The notes: generated from the letters alone by a model not told the origin. A DNA stretch of 64,000 nt from Euphorbia lathyris (GCF_963576675.1 NC_088916.1:18514501-18578500); one strand, 5' to 3'. Counted from the first letter of the stretch, positions 11,705 through 22,826 are shown. Numbers and translations: made by a program.

Positions 11705-12985
11705 TTACTGGCTCGTTTGTTTCGAGCTGGCAAATTCTCCATTGTTGTCATAATTTTTTTCCCTCCGCCTTACTTTCTTAGTGCTAACTGTGTTCCAGCT
11801 ATTGTCATCCTCCTCTGCCATATTAGCCCAAGATTTAGTACGGGATGATGATTCAGATGCTGAATCAGCTCCCTCATATCTAGTGAGAATATTGTCCATT
11901 CCAGGTGAATCCGGCCTATCAGTTTTATCACAACTAAATTCATCCTCCTTCCTAAGTTGCGGGCTGCCAGGTAGAACAACCTCCACCACACAACCAGTAT
12001 CAGTTGGAGGCCTAAGCTCAGAAATAATCCATGAAGTGGCATGTTGAACAGGCACCTCGGTCTGAATTGCATTAGGCTTTTTCACAAACTTCCTCTCCTG
12101 TGAAACCATTGTACGTTTTTTTTCAATAACCGGAGCCTCTAGAACCTTTTCCAATGGTTTTTTATTTTTCCTGTAGTCATAAGCCATGTGGCCAATGTTT
12201 GAACAAACTTTACAGAAGCTTGGTAATCTCTCATACACCACATCAATCCAAATTTGTTTTCCTTCTCTCTCAATACCCATTTTAATAGGAAGCTCATTCA
12301 TCAAATCCACATCAATTAACATTCTATCATAATGACCAAACTCACCTTCAAGAGTGGTATTATCAAATCGTATAAGCCCTCCAATACCCTTTGAAATATC
12401 TGAAAGAATTTGAGGATCCCAATACTCCCATGGAAGAGAATATAATCTAACCCAAACCTGAGCATTTGTAGACTTCTCAGCATAGGGGTCAAAGTCCGGA
12501 ACCCATGGTTGCAAATAGAAAGTACCTGGCTTAGTATTGATAATGCCCCGCGCTAGCAATTGATTCTTGATCTCCTGGGATCCCAAAACCACATGAAAAA
12601 AGCCTCTCCCGATAGATATCAGTCGCCAAGAATCCTTCAAACCCCAAACCTTTGTTAAAGTTTCCTTAAGAGAAAGAACCTTCCATGGGGCATCTTCTTT
12701 GTTTAAGATTAACCTGCCCATCAGAGATGAGGAGCAAAGGGCCGCACGCCTATCATAGGCAGATTGAGAAATTCTAACCGACCGAAGACCGCCAATATCA
12801 GAAATCACAGCAGACGAGGAAGGAGTCGGATCCAGATTCCCAGCAAGGACCTTCGCAAATGACCTGCCCTGCACCGCCAAATTAGGCTTTCTCAAAGGAT
12901 CCTGTGAAATCGAAGCAATCTGTGGTTGCGGGATACGCGATTGCGAATTATGAAAAGGGGCCTTTGGATTAAAGAGAACCTCTAT
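11705..12985 (-). pseudogene. LINE ORF1 (gag-like), open but lacking its own start
   Basis: A gag-like nucleic-acid-binding protein, as in plant L1 ORF1. It has RSFAKVLAG near the N-terminus, a DUF4283-like middle (AQVWVRLYSLPWEYW) and a zinc knuckle at YERLPSFCKVCSNIGHMAYD, where the last Cys of the CX2CX4HX4C motif is replaced by Tyr. No Met lies near the N-terminal end, so the LINE is 5' truncated. The frame runs without a stop across the insertion junction into the upstream TPR exon (to at least 13060), giving an accidental chimeric open frame of about 450 codons. See findings. Confidence 0.85.
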
Positions 12986-13105
12986 ACCGAGGTAGTTATA
13001 ACTGAACATTTGAGGTTTTAAATAATGGCCATCATCCTCATTCGGCTCTAGTTCGATCAAATGGTCTGCAACTTCAGTTGCTTCGATAAGCTTCTGGGAT
13101 CTGAT
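12986..13105 (-). pseudogene. TPR pseudogene, upstream exon (unit 1)
   Basis: The minus-strand frame SQKLIEATEVADHLIELEP, then NEDDGHYLKPQMFSYN, matches the exon at 62745-62862 in unit 3, where it is not interrupted. A splice acceptor (ag before ATCCCAGAAG) lies at about 13105. This is the 5' side of the same exon whose remainder is at 6906-7395. The exon is split by the LINE. Confidence 0.7.
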
Positions 13106-13707
13106 CTAGATAAACAGATGATACAAAGGTTAGAATATTTTATATGTTAGTTTTTGTTTTTATCTGATTAACCAGTTGTTTGTTTAGTTTTGAATTCATC
13201 CTATTTATATTTATTTATTTAGTTAGTTATTTTCAACTCCTATTCACAATTGAAACTCTTATTTACTAAATAATTTTTGGGTCCTGGTATTATCTTTTTG
13301 TTGTTTAATAAAAATGAAAGACTAGCTCTTATTATTTCTAATCAAATTAAATTTTTTAAAATTGTAATTAGGATTAGCTTTTCTTTTACGGTTTCTAATT
13401 CATGTGTAAGATTAAATACTTAGTCTTTTATTTCAATTAAATATTTTAATTTTGTCTTATTTTATTTTATTTTTAACTTTATGCATTTCCAATTTTACGG
13501 AGTCTAAAAAATTTGTTAGCAACCAAGCATAAATTTTCGTTTGTCAAATCCATGCTTGCGGGGCTAATTGTTTGCACCATAAATAATTTTTTGGCTTTTA
13601 ATTATTTTTAATATATTAATTGGCTACGTCTAAGTATATTTTTCTAAAGTGGACATCAGGGGAGACTTGAAGTAAACTTAGGGGAACCAAGAGCCAGTTA
13701 ATATTTT
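13106..13707. other. Flank / intron of the TPR pseudogene, no gene
   Basis: An AT-rich stretch conserved with 62872-63463. In unit 2 (39716-40087) about 240 bp of it are missing. I see no coding signal. Copia-B inserted at its right end. Confidence 0.6.
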
Positions 13708-14173
13708 TGTTGGAAAATTTATATATAAATGAAATTATTATAAATTCCAATAGTCATCCTTTTTCATGAACAATTGTGTTCGTTCATGATTAGTCGTGTC
13801 AGTTCATGAACAGTCTTGTTCGTTCATGAATAGTCGTGTTCATTAGAGAACAGACATGTCTATTCAAGTTCTATATATACATGATGGAACTGTCAGATTG
13901 ATATACTTTGAAATATTATTCTCTGAAACATTTCTACTATCTGTACCTGTTGTTTTGTTTTACTCCGGTGATAGCTATTATACACTCGGTAAGAGTTCGC
14001 TTGCGTAATCTGTTGTATCCTGGGAGACGATTGTTAATAGAGACAACATCTGTCTTAAGGAAACTGCTAATACATGCCTCCGATTTGTCTAAACTTTTTC
14101 CTTTTTAATTTATTATTTACTGTTCATGTTTCTTTCTGTGTTTATTTGTTTTTGGTTTAATCATTTTCTAACA
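13708..14173 (+). repeat. Copia-B left LTR (unit 1)
   Basis: The 466-bp LTR contains, in its U3 part (about 13757-13862), five imperfect 20-21-bp repeats built on GTTCATGAACAGTCGTGTTC. They are followed by a TATA-like CTATATATACATGATGG at about 13870, the likely promoter. It ends in CTAACA. Confidence 0.9.
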
Positions 14174-14609
14174 TTCTTAAGACAGAAGTTTAAATGTTTC
14201 TGATTTTTCCAAAAGACAATATAATGTTTAAAGAACAATAAGATGTATGCTTCTGTTTTTCTGTAGGTTCTTTCATTTCAAAGTTTGATGGTTTTGTTTT
14301 TTTAATTAAGTTCAATAAACCAAAAACAAAACTTTTAAAAAAAAACTTGATATAACTTTGACGAATCCCAAAAGTGCTCCGACGGTCCCTGAATAGTCCA
14401 GAAATGCTCCACGGGCTTGGCTCTGGTTCGGAAATGCTCAAATAGGCCTAAAAACACCTGAAAACACGGAAAATGCCAAAAATAACAGAAATTACTAATT
14501 CTAACTAAAAGATAACAAAACGATTATAAAATTAAAAGGAAATAAAACAAAAACGAGCTAAAATGATCCTAAAAACCCTATACAAATGGGAGCTATCAGA
14601 CCCAAACGG

Positions 14610-16330
14610 GCTTTAGAAACTGTTGATGATAACAGTTAGGACCCTCAACAAGAAACTGATGTTGAAATTGAAGAAGAGGCTGAGCCTAGAAGGAGTAAGA
14701 GAGCTAGGGTAGAAAAATCATTTGGTCCAGATTTTCTAACCTATATGGTAGAGGCGGAGCCTCAGACCTACAAGGCAGCTATAAGCTCAACGGAAAGCCC
14801 TTCATGGAAAGAGGCTATAAGGAGTGAATTTGACTCCATCTTGCAAAACCATACATGGGAATTAGTAGACCTCCCTTCGGGAACGAAACCATTAAGCTCT
14901 AGATGGATTTTCAAACGGAAAATGAAAGCAGATGGAATAATTGATAAGTATAAGGCCAGATTGGTTATAAAAGGTTATAGACAAAAAGAAGGTTTTGACT
15001 ACTTTGACACGTACTCTCCCATGTCTAGGATAACGTCTATTAGGATGATACTTTCAATCGCCTCTTTGCGGAACCTTGAAATACATCAGATGGATGTTAA
15101 GACAGCTTTCTTGAATGGATATCTTGATGAAGAGATCTACATGGAACAACCTGAAGGTTGTGTAGCTCCAGGTCAAGAAAGAAAAGTCTGTAAATTGGTG
15201 AAGTCTTTATATGGATTAAAGCAAGCACCAAAACAATGGCATGCATAAGATGTTTGATGATGTCATGATGACAAACAGCTATCAAATAAACGAGTGTGAC
15301 AAATGTATTTATGTCAAAACTACAAATGAAGGATATATCATTTTGTGTTTGTATGTTGATGACATACTTATTGTTAGAAGTAATGACAAGATGGTGAAGA
15401 GTACCAAGGACATGTTAAACTCATGGTTTGATATGAAAGATATGGGGCTCACAGATGTGATTTTGGGCATCCAAATCAAATGTTCACCTAACAGTATCAT
15501 CTTGACTCAGTCACACTATGGGGATAAGATTCTTAGCAAGTTTAGTAAGAATGATTCTGGTATCGCCATAACTCCAATCGACACTAGCCAACATTTATGC
15601 AAAAATAAAGGTGAAAGCATTGACCAAGTAGAATACGCAAGAGTTATAGGCAATCTAATGTATCTTATGAGTTGTACAAGGCCTGATATTGCTTTTACTG
15701 TCAGCAGTTTAAGTAGATACACGAGTAATCCAGGAGAAATCCACTGGAAAGCCATTGTAAGAATACTTCGGTATTTAAGATATACTCGTGATTATGGATT
15801 GCACTATACGAGAGAACCTGTTGTGTTAGAAGGATTCTCTGATGCAAGTTGGATATCTGATATAAAAGATTCCAAAGGCACGAGTGGATATGTGTTTACT
15901 CTAGCAGGAGGAGCAGTATCCTGGAAATCCTCAAGGTAAACAATTATAACAAGATCCACTATGGAGTCTGAGTTTGTAGCTTTAGATAAAGCAGGAGAAG
16001 AAGCCGAGTGGCTATGAAACTTCTTGGAGGATGTTCCTATGTGGCCCAAACCTGTGCCCACAATTTGTATACATTGTGATAATCAAGCAACGATTAAGAG
16101 AGCATAAAATGGGATATATAACGATAAACCTCGACACATGCATCGTCGATATAAGTCCGTTAGACAACTGATCTCAACAAGTGTTATTTCCTGTTGATTT
16201 TATTGGATCAAAGGATAACACAGCAGATCCGCTAATCAAAGGGTTAAATAGAGATCAAGTTGAAAAATCATTGAAAGGAATGGGACTAAAGCCCATGGAG
16301 AAGAGGCATTATGTGAAGGAAACCCTATCT
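14610..16330 (+). pseudogene. Copia-B pol remnant: RT and RNase H (unit 1)
   Basis: Reading order: an acidic linker with RRSKRARVEKSFG, the RT start (MVEAEPQTYKAA), RWIFKRKMKADG, the HQMDVKTAFLNG motif, [12 protein letters not shown], the catalytic LYVDDILIV box, and the RNase H with [18 protein letters not shown] and a degenerate [11 protein letters not shown]. It is disabled by a TAG at about 14635, a shift at about 15243 (WHA then stop), a TAA after WKSSR at about 15938, and further stops near 16015 and 16105. A working copia pol would also have protease and integrase, absent here. Confidence 0.9.
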
Positions 16331-16853
16331 AGTTGACTGGAGATCCCAAGATCTAGGTTCAAAGGGACAACCTAATTGCATAAACCTTGCGCGTTCACTG
16401 TAGGGGGTTAAACCCTAGTCCATTCCTAAATGTAAATAGTGACACCAACGGAAAAAGGTTAAGCTATATGCTTTTAATGATACATTGTGCGTCAGAAATT
16501 CTGAGCAAATAAAATCACCTATGTTAGAGTGAAGTAGGGTCGCTTCGATGGAGACTAGTGGGGCCTAGTTATCTTAAACTCTCGCAGAACCAGGCGATGT
16601 TCATGACCATAACAAACATAACCATGAGAACCTATACCGGGTTATGTTGGTATCTGTGTGGGGTATATCATCGTTTACACAAACGGCAGAATAGTTCAAA
16701 GAATCGCGTCTACTAGTCAGCCAGTAAAATAAATATACTTTCACAAGGGAAGGTTCAAGGCACATTAGCTACCTATCCTATGCAGATATCAGCTGTAGAA
16801 AGTTATCACCACATCCTAATCGTCTCGTTTCCAATTTCATTTATGTGGGGGAT

Positions 16854-17319
16854 TGTTGGAAAATTTATATATAAATGAAATTAGTATAAATTCCAATAGT
16901 CATCCTTGTTCATGAACAGTTGTGTTCATTCATGATTAGTCGTGTCAGTTCATGAACAGTCTTGTTCGTTCATGAATAGTCGTGTTCATTAGAGAACAGA
17001 CATGTCCATTCAAGTTCTATATATACATGATGGAACTGTCAGATTGATATACTTTGAAATATTATTCTCTGAAAAAATTTTGCTATCTGTACCTGTTGTT
17101 TTGTTCTACTCCGGTGATAGCTATTATACACTCGGTAAGAGTTCGCTTGCGTAATCTGTTGTATCCTAGGAGACGATTGTCAATAGCGACAACATCTATC
17201 TTAAGGAAACTGCTAATACAGTCCTCAGATTTGTCTAAACTTTTTCCTTTTTAATTTATTATTTACTCTTCATGTTTCTTTTTGTGTTTATTTGTTTTTG
17301 GTTTAATCATTTTCTAACA
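16854..17319 (+). repeat. Copia-B right LTR (unit 1)
   Basis: The same 466-bp sequence as the left LTR. It is preceded by the purine tract TGTGGGGGA and followed by ATTTT, the target duplication. Confidence 0.9.
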
Positions 17320-17324
17320 ATTTT

Positions 17325-18000
17325 AACGTGTTTTTTTATGAGCCAATTGAAAAACATGAAAAATAGAAAGCGTGAAAATCAATCCATCGTGGAAGTTAAA
17401 ATGGAGCGGTTACTCCATGTGGTGGAGAACGTGGATTAGTGGAAAGAAGCTTTAAGTTACCTCCAATGTCTATAAAAGGAAGAAATCACGATGACAACAA
17501 CCCGACTCAACAATCCAAGACACCCAAGCAAAACTCTAGCAAATTATCTCTAGACTTCAGCATTTAATTTTCTTAGTCATTCCCTTAGTTTCAATTTTCA
17601 AATCCAAAGTTCATTTATCTTTTCCAGCACAATTTTATTTTAATTGTTGTTTCATCATTTTCTGTAAGGTCGGTATCGTATTGATAATCGAATCTTTTAT
17701 GAATTTTCGGTCTTTTTAATTCTTACAATCATTTGTTACGTAGAAGTTAGAAAGCGCGCTCAATTTCACTCCATAGTTCGAGAATACTATAATTCTCTGG
17801 CACGCCAGTAATTTCCCACGAAAGAGTCAAACACAACTTTAGTCAGTTTTCAATTATATTATAACATGTAATTGTAAATGAAGAGTAAAACTAATAATTT
17901 ATAAAGATTTGAATTAAATTGAAATACTTGAGGAAATATGACTTAGGATGAAATAAAATACTATAAATATTTGAATTGAAATACTTAGCAATATATAATA
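17325..18000. other. Flank after copia-B, possible old solo LTR
   Basis: No coding signal. A TATA box with downstream sequence (TCTATAAAAGGAAG at about 17469) followed by an LTR-like U5 style region (TTACGTAGAAGTTAG, CTCTGGCACGCCAG) suggests a decayed solo LTR, but I could not define its ends. Conserved at 43672-44368 in unit 2. Confidence 0.35.
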
Positions 18001-18408
18001 GACTTAATACACAAATAACCTCCTGAACTTGTCCAAATGTTGCAACTGCCCCCTCCAACTTTCAATTGTAATAACTTACCCCTTAAACTTGTCCAATTGT
18101 AAAACACGACCCTAAATTTGGAATTTTTTTACCCGTACTTGAAGCAACCGTAAAAACGTTTTTCCGGATTCGTATCACGCCAAAGATCTGATTATCATAC
18201 TCCACGAGTGTTGCAGCTTTTGTATTTCACATGTTGCTTCAATTGCAGTCCATGTCAGCAATTTGGGGTTATGTTTTACAATTGGACAAGTTTGAGGGGT
18301 TATGTTTTACAATTGGATAAGTTTGAAGGGTAAGTTATTACAATTGAAAGTTCGGGGAGGCAGTTACAATATTTGGACAAGTCCAAGGAGTTATTTATGT
18401 ATTAGACC
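18001..18408. mobile_element. 408-bp MITE with 9-bp target duplication (unit 1)
   Basis: The ends are near-inverted (GACTTAATACACAAATAAC and GGTCTAATACATAAATAAC read inward), and the internal arms continue the symmetry (CAACTTTCAATTGTAATAAC against its complement). TATATAATA flanks both sides (17992-18000 and 18409-18417). A 9-bp duplication and long TIRs fit a Mutator-type MITE. An orthologous copy lies at 44378-44785. Confidence 0.88.
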
Positions 18409-18417
18409 TATATAATA

Positions 18418-19679
18418 TGAAAAACTTAATGAAATAAATTTTATTAATTACCCCAAATCAGTAATTGCTATGAACCTGTTAATATAAATTATGATTCCTA
18501 TTAAAAAAACCTCAAATTAGTTATTGCTAAAAAAACCCTAAATTAGTAATTGCTATATTTAAAAGATTTCTCACCAAATAGCAATAAAAAAAACAAAATC
18601 ACAGCAGCACAAGAACACAATAATTCTAATAGAGTAATTCCGTTATTTAACATTCAAAATAAATAAATGAGAAAATTACATGATAATTCAAGTTTGAATA
18701 TTATTTTACAGTTATGTAAAGTGTTTTTGGTTTTTTGTCAATAAACACAAGAAATTCATACTCTTATCAAATAATCAACTTTTTATTTTGCTTTTGTTAA
18801 AAAAAAACAGTTGAGATTAAAATACAGGAAATGTATACTTTTGAGAGATCTGACAAACTAAAAATTAGTTTTACAAATTGTTGAAACTTGTATTTATTTA
18901 TTAAAAAGTGATTATTGTGTAACTATCCATAAATAAATAGGTTAAGAGATTTCTTACCAAATCGAAGAAAAACCCAAATCACACCAGCAGGACAAAAGAA
19001 CACAAACAAGCAGAGAAGGAGGAAGAAAAACGGAGAGAAAAGCTAGAGAAAACAACTCGGAGTCGGAGAAGGAGGAATAAAATAGAGAGAGTGAGAAAAT
19101 TGCACAGCCCGTAAAAGTAAAAGAAGCCTAAAAGAATGGTAAATTTGTAAGAGCATCTTTAGTGGTAGATTATAAAGTTTGTAACAAATTATGTGTCATG
19201 TAGGATTAGTAAGAAACTAATATGACATACCATTAGGATGAGTTGTTACTTTAAAATTTAGTGGGGTTAAAGAAATAATATTAATAAAACCTGCTGCTGT
19301 GATTTTATTTGGTATTTCTTAAATTCTTGGACACTGGGGAGACACCCCACAAAACAGTGTCCAGGGCAAGCCCTGCCACAGACTATCTTAATACGATGAC
19401 GAACAACTATTAATTTTTTTTGGACAAAATTATGATTAGCTGTTTTGTTAATATGTAAAATTATTAACATAACATACTTTAAATTAATTAAAAAATAAAT
19501 ATGTAAGTATAATTTCAAAATTAATAAAGAAATCTAATAATTGTTAAAACAAGAAGCCTATAATTTGCACAATAGCACAAAAATTATTGAAATTGATTGT
19601 TTCTTGATAAAATAATCACTTGAATCTTTCATAAAAATTTGAACATTGAGTCAATATAGTCGAACTCGCAAATTGACTA
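18418..19679. other. AT-rich non-coding flank (unit 1)
   Basis: It is conserved with 44795-46065. It contains A-rich runs and a purine-rich stretch at about 18995-19100. A minus-strand open frame of 83 codons (19267-19518) is also open in unit 2, but it is AT-biased and shows no domain. I do not regard it as a gene. Confidence 0.5.
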
Positions 19680-19816
19680 AAGAATCAGTCGAAACTTGTT
19701 TGCTAAAACTTAGCTGATTGTTAATAGCTGTTTAGGTAAATGACAAATAAGGATATAATAAATCATTTATTTGGGGTTAAAGAGTAATAATTAAGGGTAA
19801 AAATGTCCTTAAAAAA
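19680..19816. mobile_element. MITE related to the 27412 copy, left half (split by the Mutator element)
   Basis: The AACTTAGCTGATTGTTAATAGCTG and GGTTAAAGAGTAATAATTAAGG sequence continues at 27217-27370. It resembles the separate repeat at 27412-27790 (TTTGGTAATTAGCTATTAGC, GGTTAAATGATAGCAATTAGG). These are the hallmarks of the common plant hAT-like MITE family with 'GTTTGGTAATTAGCTGTTAGC' ends. In unit 2 the two halves are contiguous (46080-46350). Confidence 0.6.
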
Positions 19817-19885
19817 GTGGGCGACTATATACCGCCCTTAAATTCCGGTTCACCGCCCTGTATTGACCCTTTTGCCCTTCTCATT
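19817..19885 (+). repeat. Left TIR of the Mutator-like element
   Basis: Matches the reverse complement of 27150-27216 around ATACCGCCCTTAAATTCCGG and again at CCCTTNTCATT. It lies upstream of the mobile-domain gene and may supply its promoter. Confidence 0.85.
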
Positions 19886-19962
19886 ATTTCAAACATAAGT
19901 TTTGAAAATTCCAAATCCTCTCAACTTATTTTCCATTCTCAAAAAAACCGACCTAAAACGAG

Positions 19963-22595
19963 ATGGCACGAAGAGGAGGCATCGGCAAAGGATACATGGG
20001 TATTACGGTAAGTATTTCCATAAAAAAATGTAACGAATTCGTGAGAAATCGGGCTGAAAATCGGGATTAAAATCCCAGAATTTCAGCTAGGCGGGCGTCC
20101 CGCACCATCTCCACCTACGGTGGAACGCATGAACTATGCGTTCCACCGTAGGTGGAGATGGTGCGGGACGAGCGATCCACCATATGGTGGATCGCACGGC
20201 GCACGCGCTCCACCGTAAGGTGGAACGCGCGGCGCATGCGCTCCACCATGCGGTGGATCGCTCGTCGTACGCGTTCCACCTAAGGTGGAACGCGTACAAG
20301 ACGTGCGCTCCACCTTATGGTGGAGCGCATGCGCCACCCGTTTGGCCTAAGGGCCAAACGTTTGCGGCGCACTGGTCGGCCCTAAGGCCGACTGGTGCGC
20401 CGCACCCGTTTGGACCATAGGGCAAGTGGTGTAAGCCACCCGCCCAGGCCAAAAAGGGGCAAATTTTGATTTTTTTTTAAAAAATTGTACGGACCGGGCG
20501 TAGGTAGACCCGAACATATATAAAAAAAATTATGTTAAATTGAATATACTAAATAAATAATATTACAGGATCAGGAGGGATCTGACCCTAGACGCACGTC
20601 TTCACGTCCTGTTACTGCATCTGCTCGGCGGGACCGGGCGGAGCAGCAGCGGTTCATGGCGGACGTCCGGAGGGCACATGCTGCACAGGCGGAGCGTGCT
20701 GAGGGACAGGATGAGGCGGCTGATATAGACATGGACGGGGATGCTTCTATGCATCGTCCTAGTGCTAATACTATCCCCATAGATCGTGACGAGGGGTCGA
20801 GACGGACGATTTTTTTCTACCGCAGCATCTTCTTCTGGTAAGAGAAATTTAAAAATGTGTTTATTTGTATTTGTGTTAATCGTGATTATTGAAAAATATA
20901 CCAAAAATATAATGTAAACCGTTTGCTGTAATTTCAGGTAGCAGCAAGCGATCGAGGGGTGTAGAGGATGACTGGGTTGTGAAGGACCCCGTCCCCGGGG
21001 GTCCATTTGATGGTGCTGTGATCCCGAGCTTTTTGGGACATATTGCATGTGCTATCTGGGCCGGTCAGGATAGGGGCGTCCTTAGGTGTCATACCAGATC
21101 AGTGTATTGCTCGAAGCTGAGATTGTGGTACAGTGGTTCTTCAAGGACGATTCAGTCGCGTATCGAGTCATCTGGCATGTTCCATTTACCTGGTATTATG
21201 CACAGTCACATAGATGCTGCTCTGATCACGGCATTTGTAGAGCGGTGGCAGCCAGACACGTCATCATTTCACATGCCATTTGGCGAGATGACCATTTTGA
21301 TGCATGATGTGTGGGAGATATTGCGCATCCCCGTAGATGGTGCCATGGTGACTGCTGATGCGACTGTTGATGAGCTTAAGGAGTGCGTGATGGATTTGTT
21401 TGGGATGACTCGGGTTCAGTTAGATGCTCGTCATTATGCTTCTGGTGGTATACGAGCCGCTTCCGTCATGGAGCACTATGGAGGTGATCGGATTCCTGAG
21501 ACCCAGGCTATAGCTTGGACGTGGCTGATGCTCGGTTCCACCTTGTTCGTAGACAAGAGTGGTGACCGCATCCGACCTTCTTGTCTGTTAGAGGTGCAGG
21601 ACTCGGCGGCTGGAGCCGTTGGACTTTCTTGGGGATCAGCTGCACTAGCATATCTATACCGTCATCTTGGTATTGCTACCAGAGGAGATTGCGGGCAGAT
21701 GATGGGTTGTATGACATTGCTCCAGTCCTGGATTTACGAGTATTTTCCTTGCTTCAGGCCACATCGAGAGGCAGTTACAGTTGACCCGGATCTTCCTAGG
21801 GCTTCATTGTGGCCATCTATATCGATGGAGAAGAGCGATGAGTGGCTGCGAGCATTTCGTGCCCGGCTTGATGTGTTGACAGCAGATGAGGTATACTTGC
21901 TATATAATTATAAATACTTGTATGTGTTAATGTAATTTTATACATCTGTAGGTCATGTGGATGCCGTATGGCCCTGATGCCATTACTGAGACCCCGAGGA
22001 CTCTATATTCTGGATGGATACGTTATCGGGATATGATCGAGCCGTACATGCCGGGGCGATGCCTTCGAGAGCTTGGACATGTGCAGACCATTCCTAGACC
22101 GATATTGCAGCCTTCTAAGGTTGTTCGCCCGTGGACCAGTTTGAAGTATCGTGTAGAGGTGCCAGCTGTGATGGTGCAGGGTATTTGGGACTCTTTTCCC
22201 CAGTCGTCCGTCCTTATACTGTCTGTATTCACTCCAACACATACTCCATCAGATTGTGAGGATCAGTACATGCATTGGTACACCCGTCACTCACACCCTC
22301 GTCTACTTCCGGAGATTGTTGCACCCGGACCGACTGTTTATACTCGCTCGAACAGTGAGATTGTAAGTTATTTTTTGTTTTTCTTTACTGGTCTAGTAAT
22401 GTGAAATGATATTTACTGAAATGTGAAGTGATATTAACCTTGTTTTTTGTTCCTTACTTTTTACAGTGGGTTAGTCGATTATCTGGCTGGGGTGAAACTG
22501 TGTTGGATCACATGAGTCAGCTGGACGAGGATGCTGCGATTGTATATAGGCAGTCGTTAGAGCAGATTATGGGTGCTTGGCATTTGGCCAAGTGA
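19963..22595 (+). CDS. Plant mobile domain (MAIN-like) protein, 5 exons, one frameshift
   Basis: Model: exons 19963-20007, 20569-20837, 20938-21890, 21952-22362 and 22467-22595, all with GT..AG borders. The first exon encodes MARRGGIGKGYMGIT. Exons 3-5 encode a plant mobile domain: GGPFDGAVIPSFLGHIACAI, FVERWQPDTSSFHMPFGEMT, ETQAIAWTWLMLGS, then WVSRLSGWGETVLDHM to the TGA. Arabidopsis relatives (MAIN, MAIL1) act in the nucleus in gene expression and transposon silencing; transposon-borne versions are known, role uncertain. The exon sum is 1807 nt, one more than a multiple of three. A T7 run at about 20811-20817 explains this: with six T the frame would continue into the Ser-rich exon end. 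It is therefore slightly broken, or the run is a sequencing error. It lies just inside the left TIR, divergent from the other cargo. Confidence 0.88.
20097..20455. repeat. GC-rich hairpin island in intron 1 of the mobile-domain gene
   Basis: It opens with a perfect inverted repeat: two 34-bp arms (20097-20130 and 20136-20169) around the 5-nt loop GAACT. Seven further short palindromes follow at a spacing of about 33-35 bp, centred near 20184, 20216, 20251, 20281, 20316, 20349 and 20385. Five have a CCACC..GGTGG core with flanks such as GCGATC or GCGCTC, and two use TTTGG/CCAAA or GTCGGCC words around CCTAAGG. The surroundings are AT-rich. Nothing here is plausibly coding. Confidence 0.92.
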
Positions 22596-22721
22596 GTTAT
22601 GACTGTATTTTGAAGTATTTTAGTACTGTTTTGACTGAATTTGGTGGATTGATATTTTAGTACTATTATGACAGAATTTGGTTTTTTTTGTGGTACGTTT
22701 TGTTATTATTGCAAATTTAAG
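22596..22721. terminator. 3' flank of the mobile-domain gene
   Basis: T-rich sequence after the TGA with no AATAAA clearly visible. A 3' end region is inferred only from position, between convergent genes. Confidence 0.3.
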
Positions 22722-22826
22722 AATACATTAGAACGACATAAACGGCATAAACTGAAAAAATACATTACAACGACATAAACTGAAAAAATACATTACAACG
22801 ACATAAACAGAAAAAAAAGACATTAG
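22722..22826. repeat. Short tandem repeat between convergent genes
   Basis: Three units of about 28-37 bp of the type TACATTACAACGACATAAAC followed by TGAAAAAA. It marks the convergent 3' ends of the mobile-domain gene and the unrecognised gene. Confidence 0.85.

Larger units (their letters stand above)
7396..12985 (-). mobile_element. L1-type LINE, 5' truncated, inserted in the TPR pseudogene
   Basis: A minus-strand non-LTR retrotransposon of about 5.6 kb. In transcription order it has an ORF1 with a zinc knuckle, an apurinic-type endonuclease, a reverse transcriptase with YADD, and a C-terminal zinc-binding/RNase H part. It ends in an AATAAAAAAA tail (a T run on the plus strand at 7396-7403). 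The empty site is visible in unit 3 at about 62740-62755. Compared with it, about 11 bp of target appear deleted and I find no clear target duplication. The 5' end lacks a start codon for ORF1. The coding parts are broken by several frameshifts, so the element is not autonomous. Confidence 0.9.
13708..17319 (+). mobile_element. Copia-B retrotransposon, internally deleted (unit 1)
   Basis: A Ty1/copia element of 3612 bp with two 466-bp LTRs (13708-14173 and 16854-17319), each TGTTGG...TAACA. The 5-bp target duplication ATTTT is seen at 13703-13707 and 17320-17324. A purine-rich TGTGGGGGA stretch precedes the right LTR. Only RT and RNase H sequence remains between the LTRs; gag, protease and integrase are gone. 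I count about 20 differences between the LTRs (roughly 4%), older than copia-A. The same insertion with the same target occurs in units 2 and 3, so it predates the segmental duplication. Confidence 0.93.

Noticed and set aside
11705..13060. A 451-codon minus-strand gene starting at 13060
   Set aside because: The first codon is TTG and the first residues belong to the TPR exon. It is a read-through of exon and LINE ORF1, not a gene with its own start.
19267..19518. 83-codon minus-strand frame conserved at 45654-45905
   Set aside because: AT-biased, no domain. It is open in both copies only because the segments are recent duplicates.
20170..20400. Regularly spaced palindromes look superficially like a CRISPR array
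   Set aside because: The palindromes differ from one another, there are no unique spacers of constant length, and the sequence is a plant transposon intron.
20087..20420. Several open frames on both strands over the palindrome island, giving Pro/Gly/His/Arg-rich repeats
   Set aside because: They arise from the repeated GC-rich palindromes, overlap on both strands, lack conserved starts and lie inside an intron of a well-supported gene.
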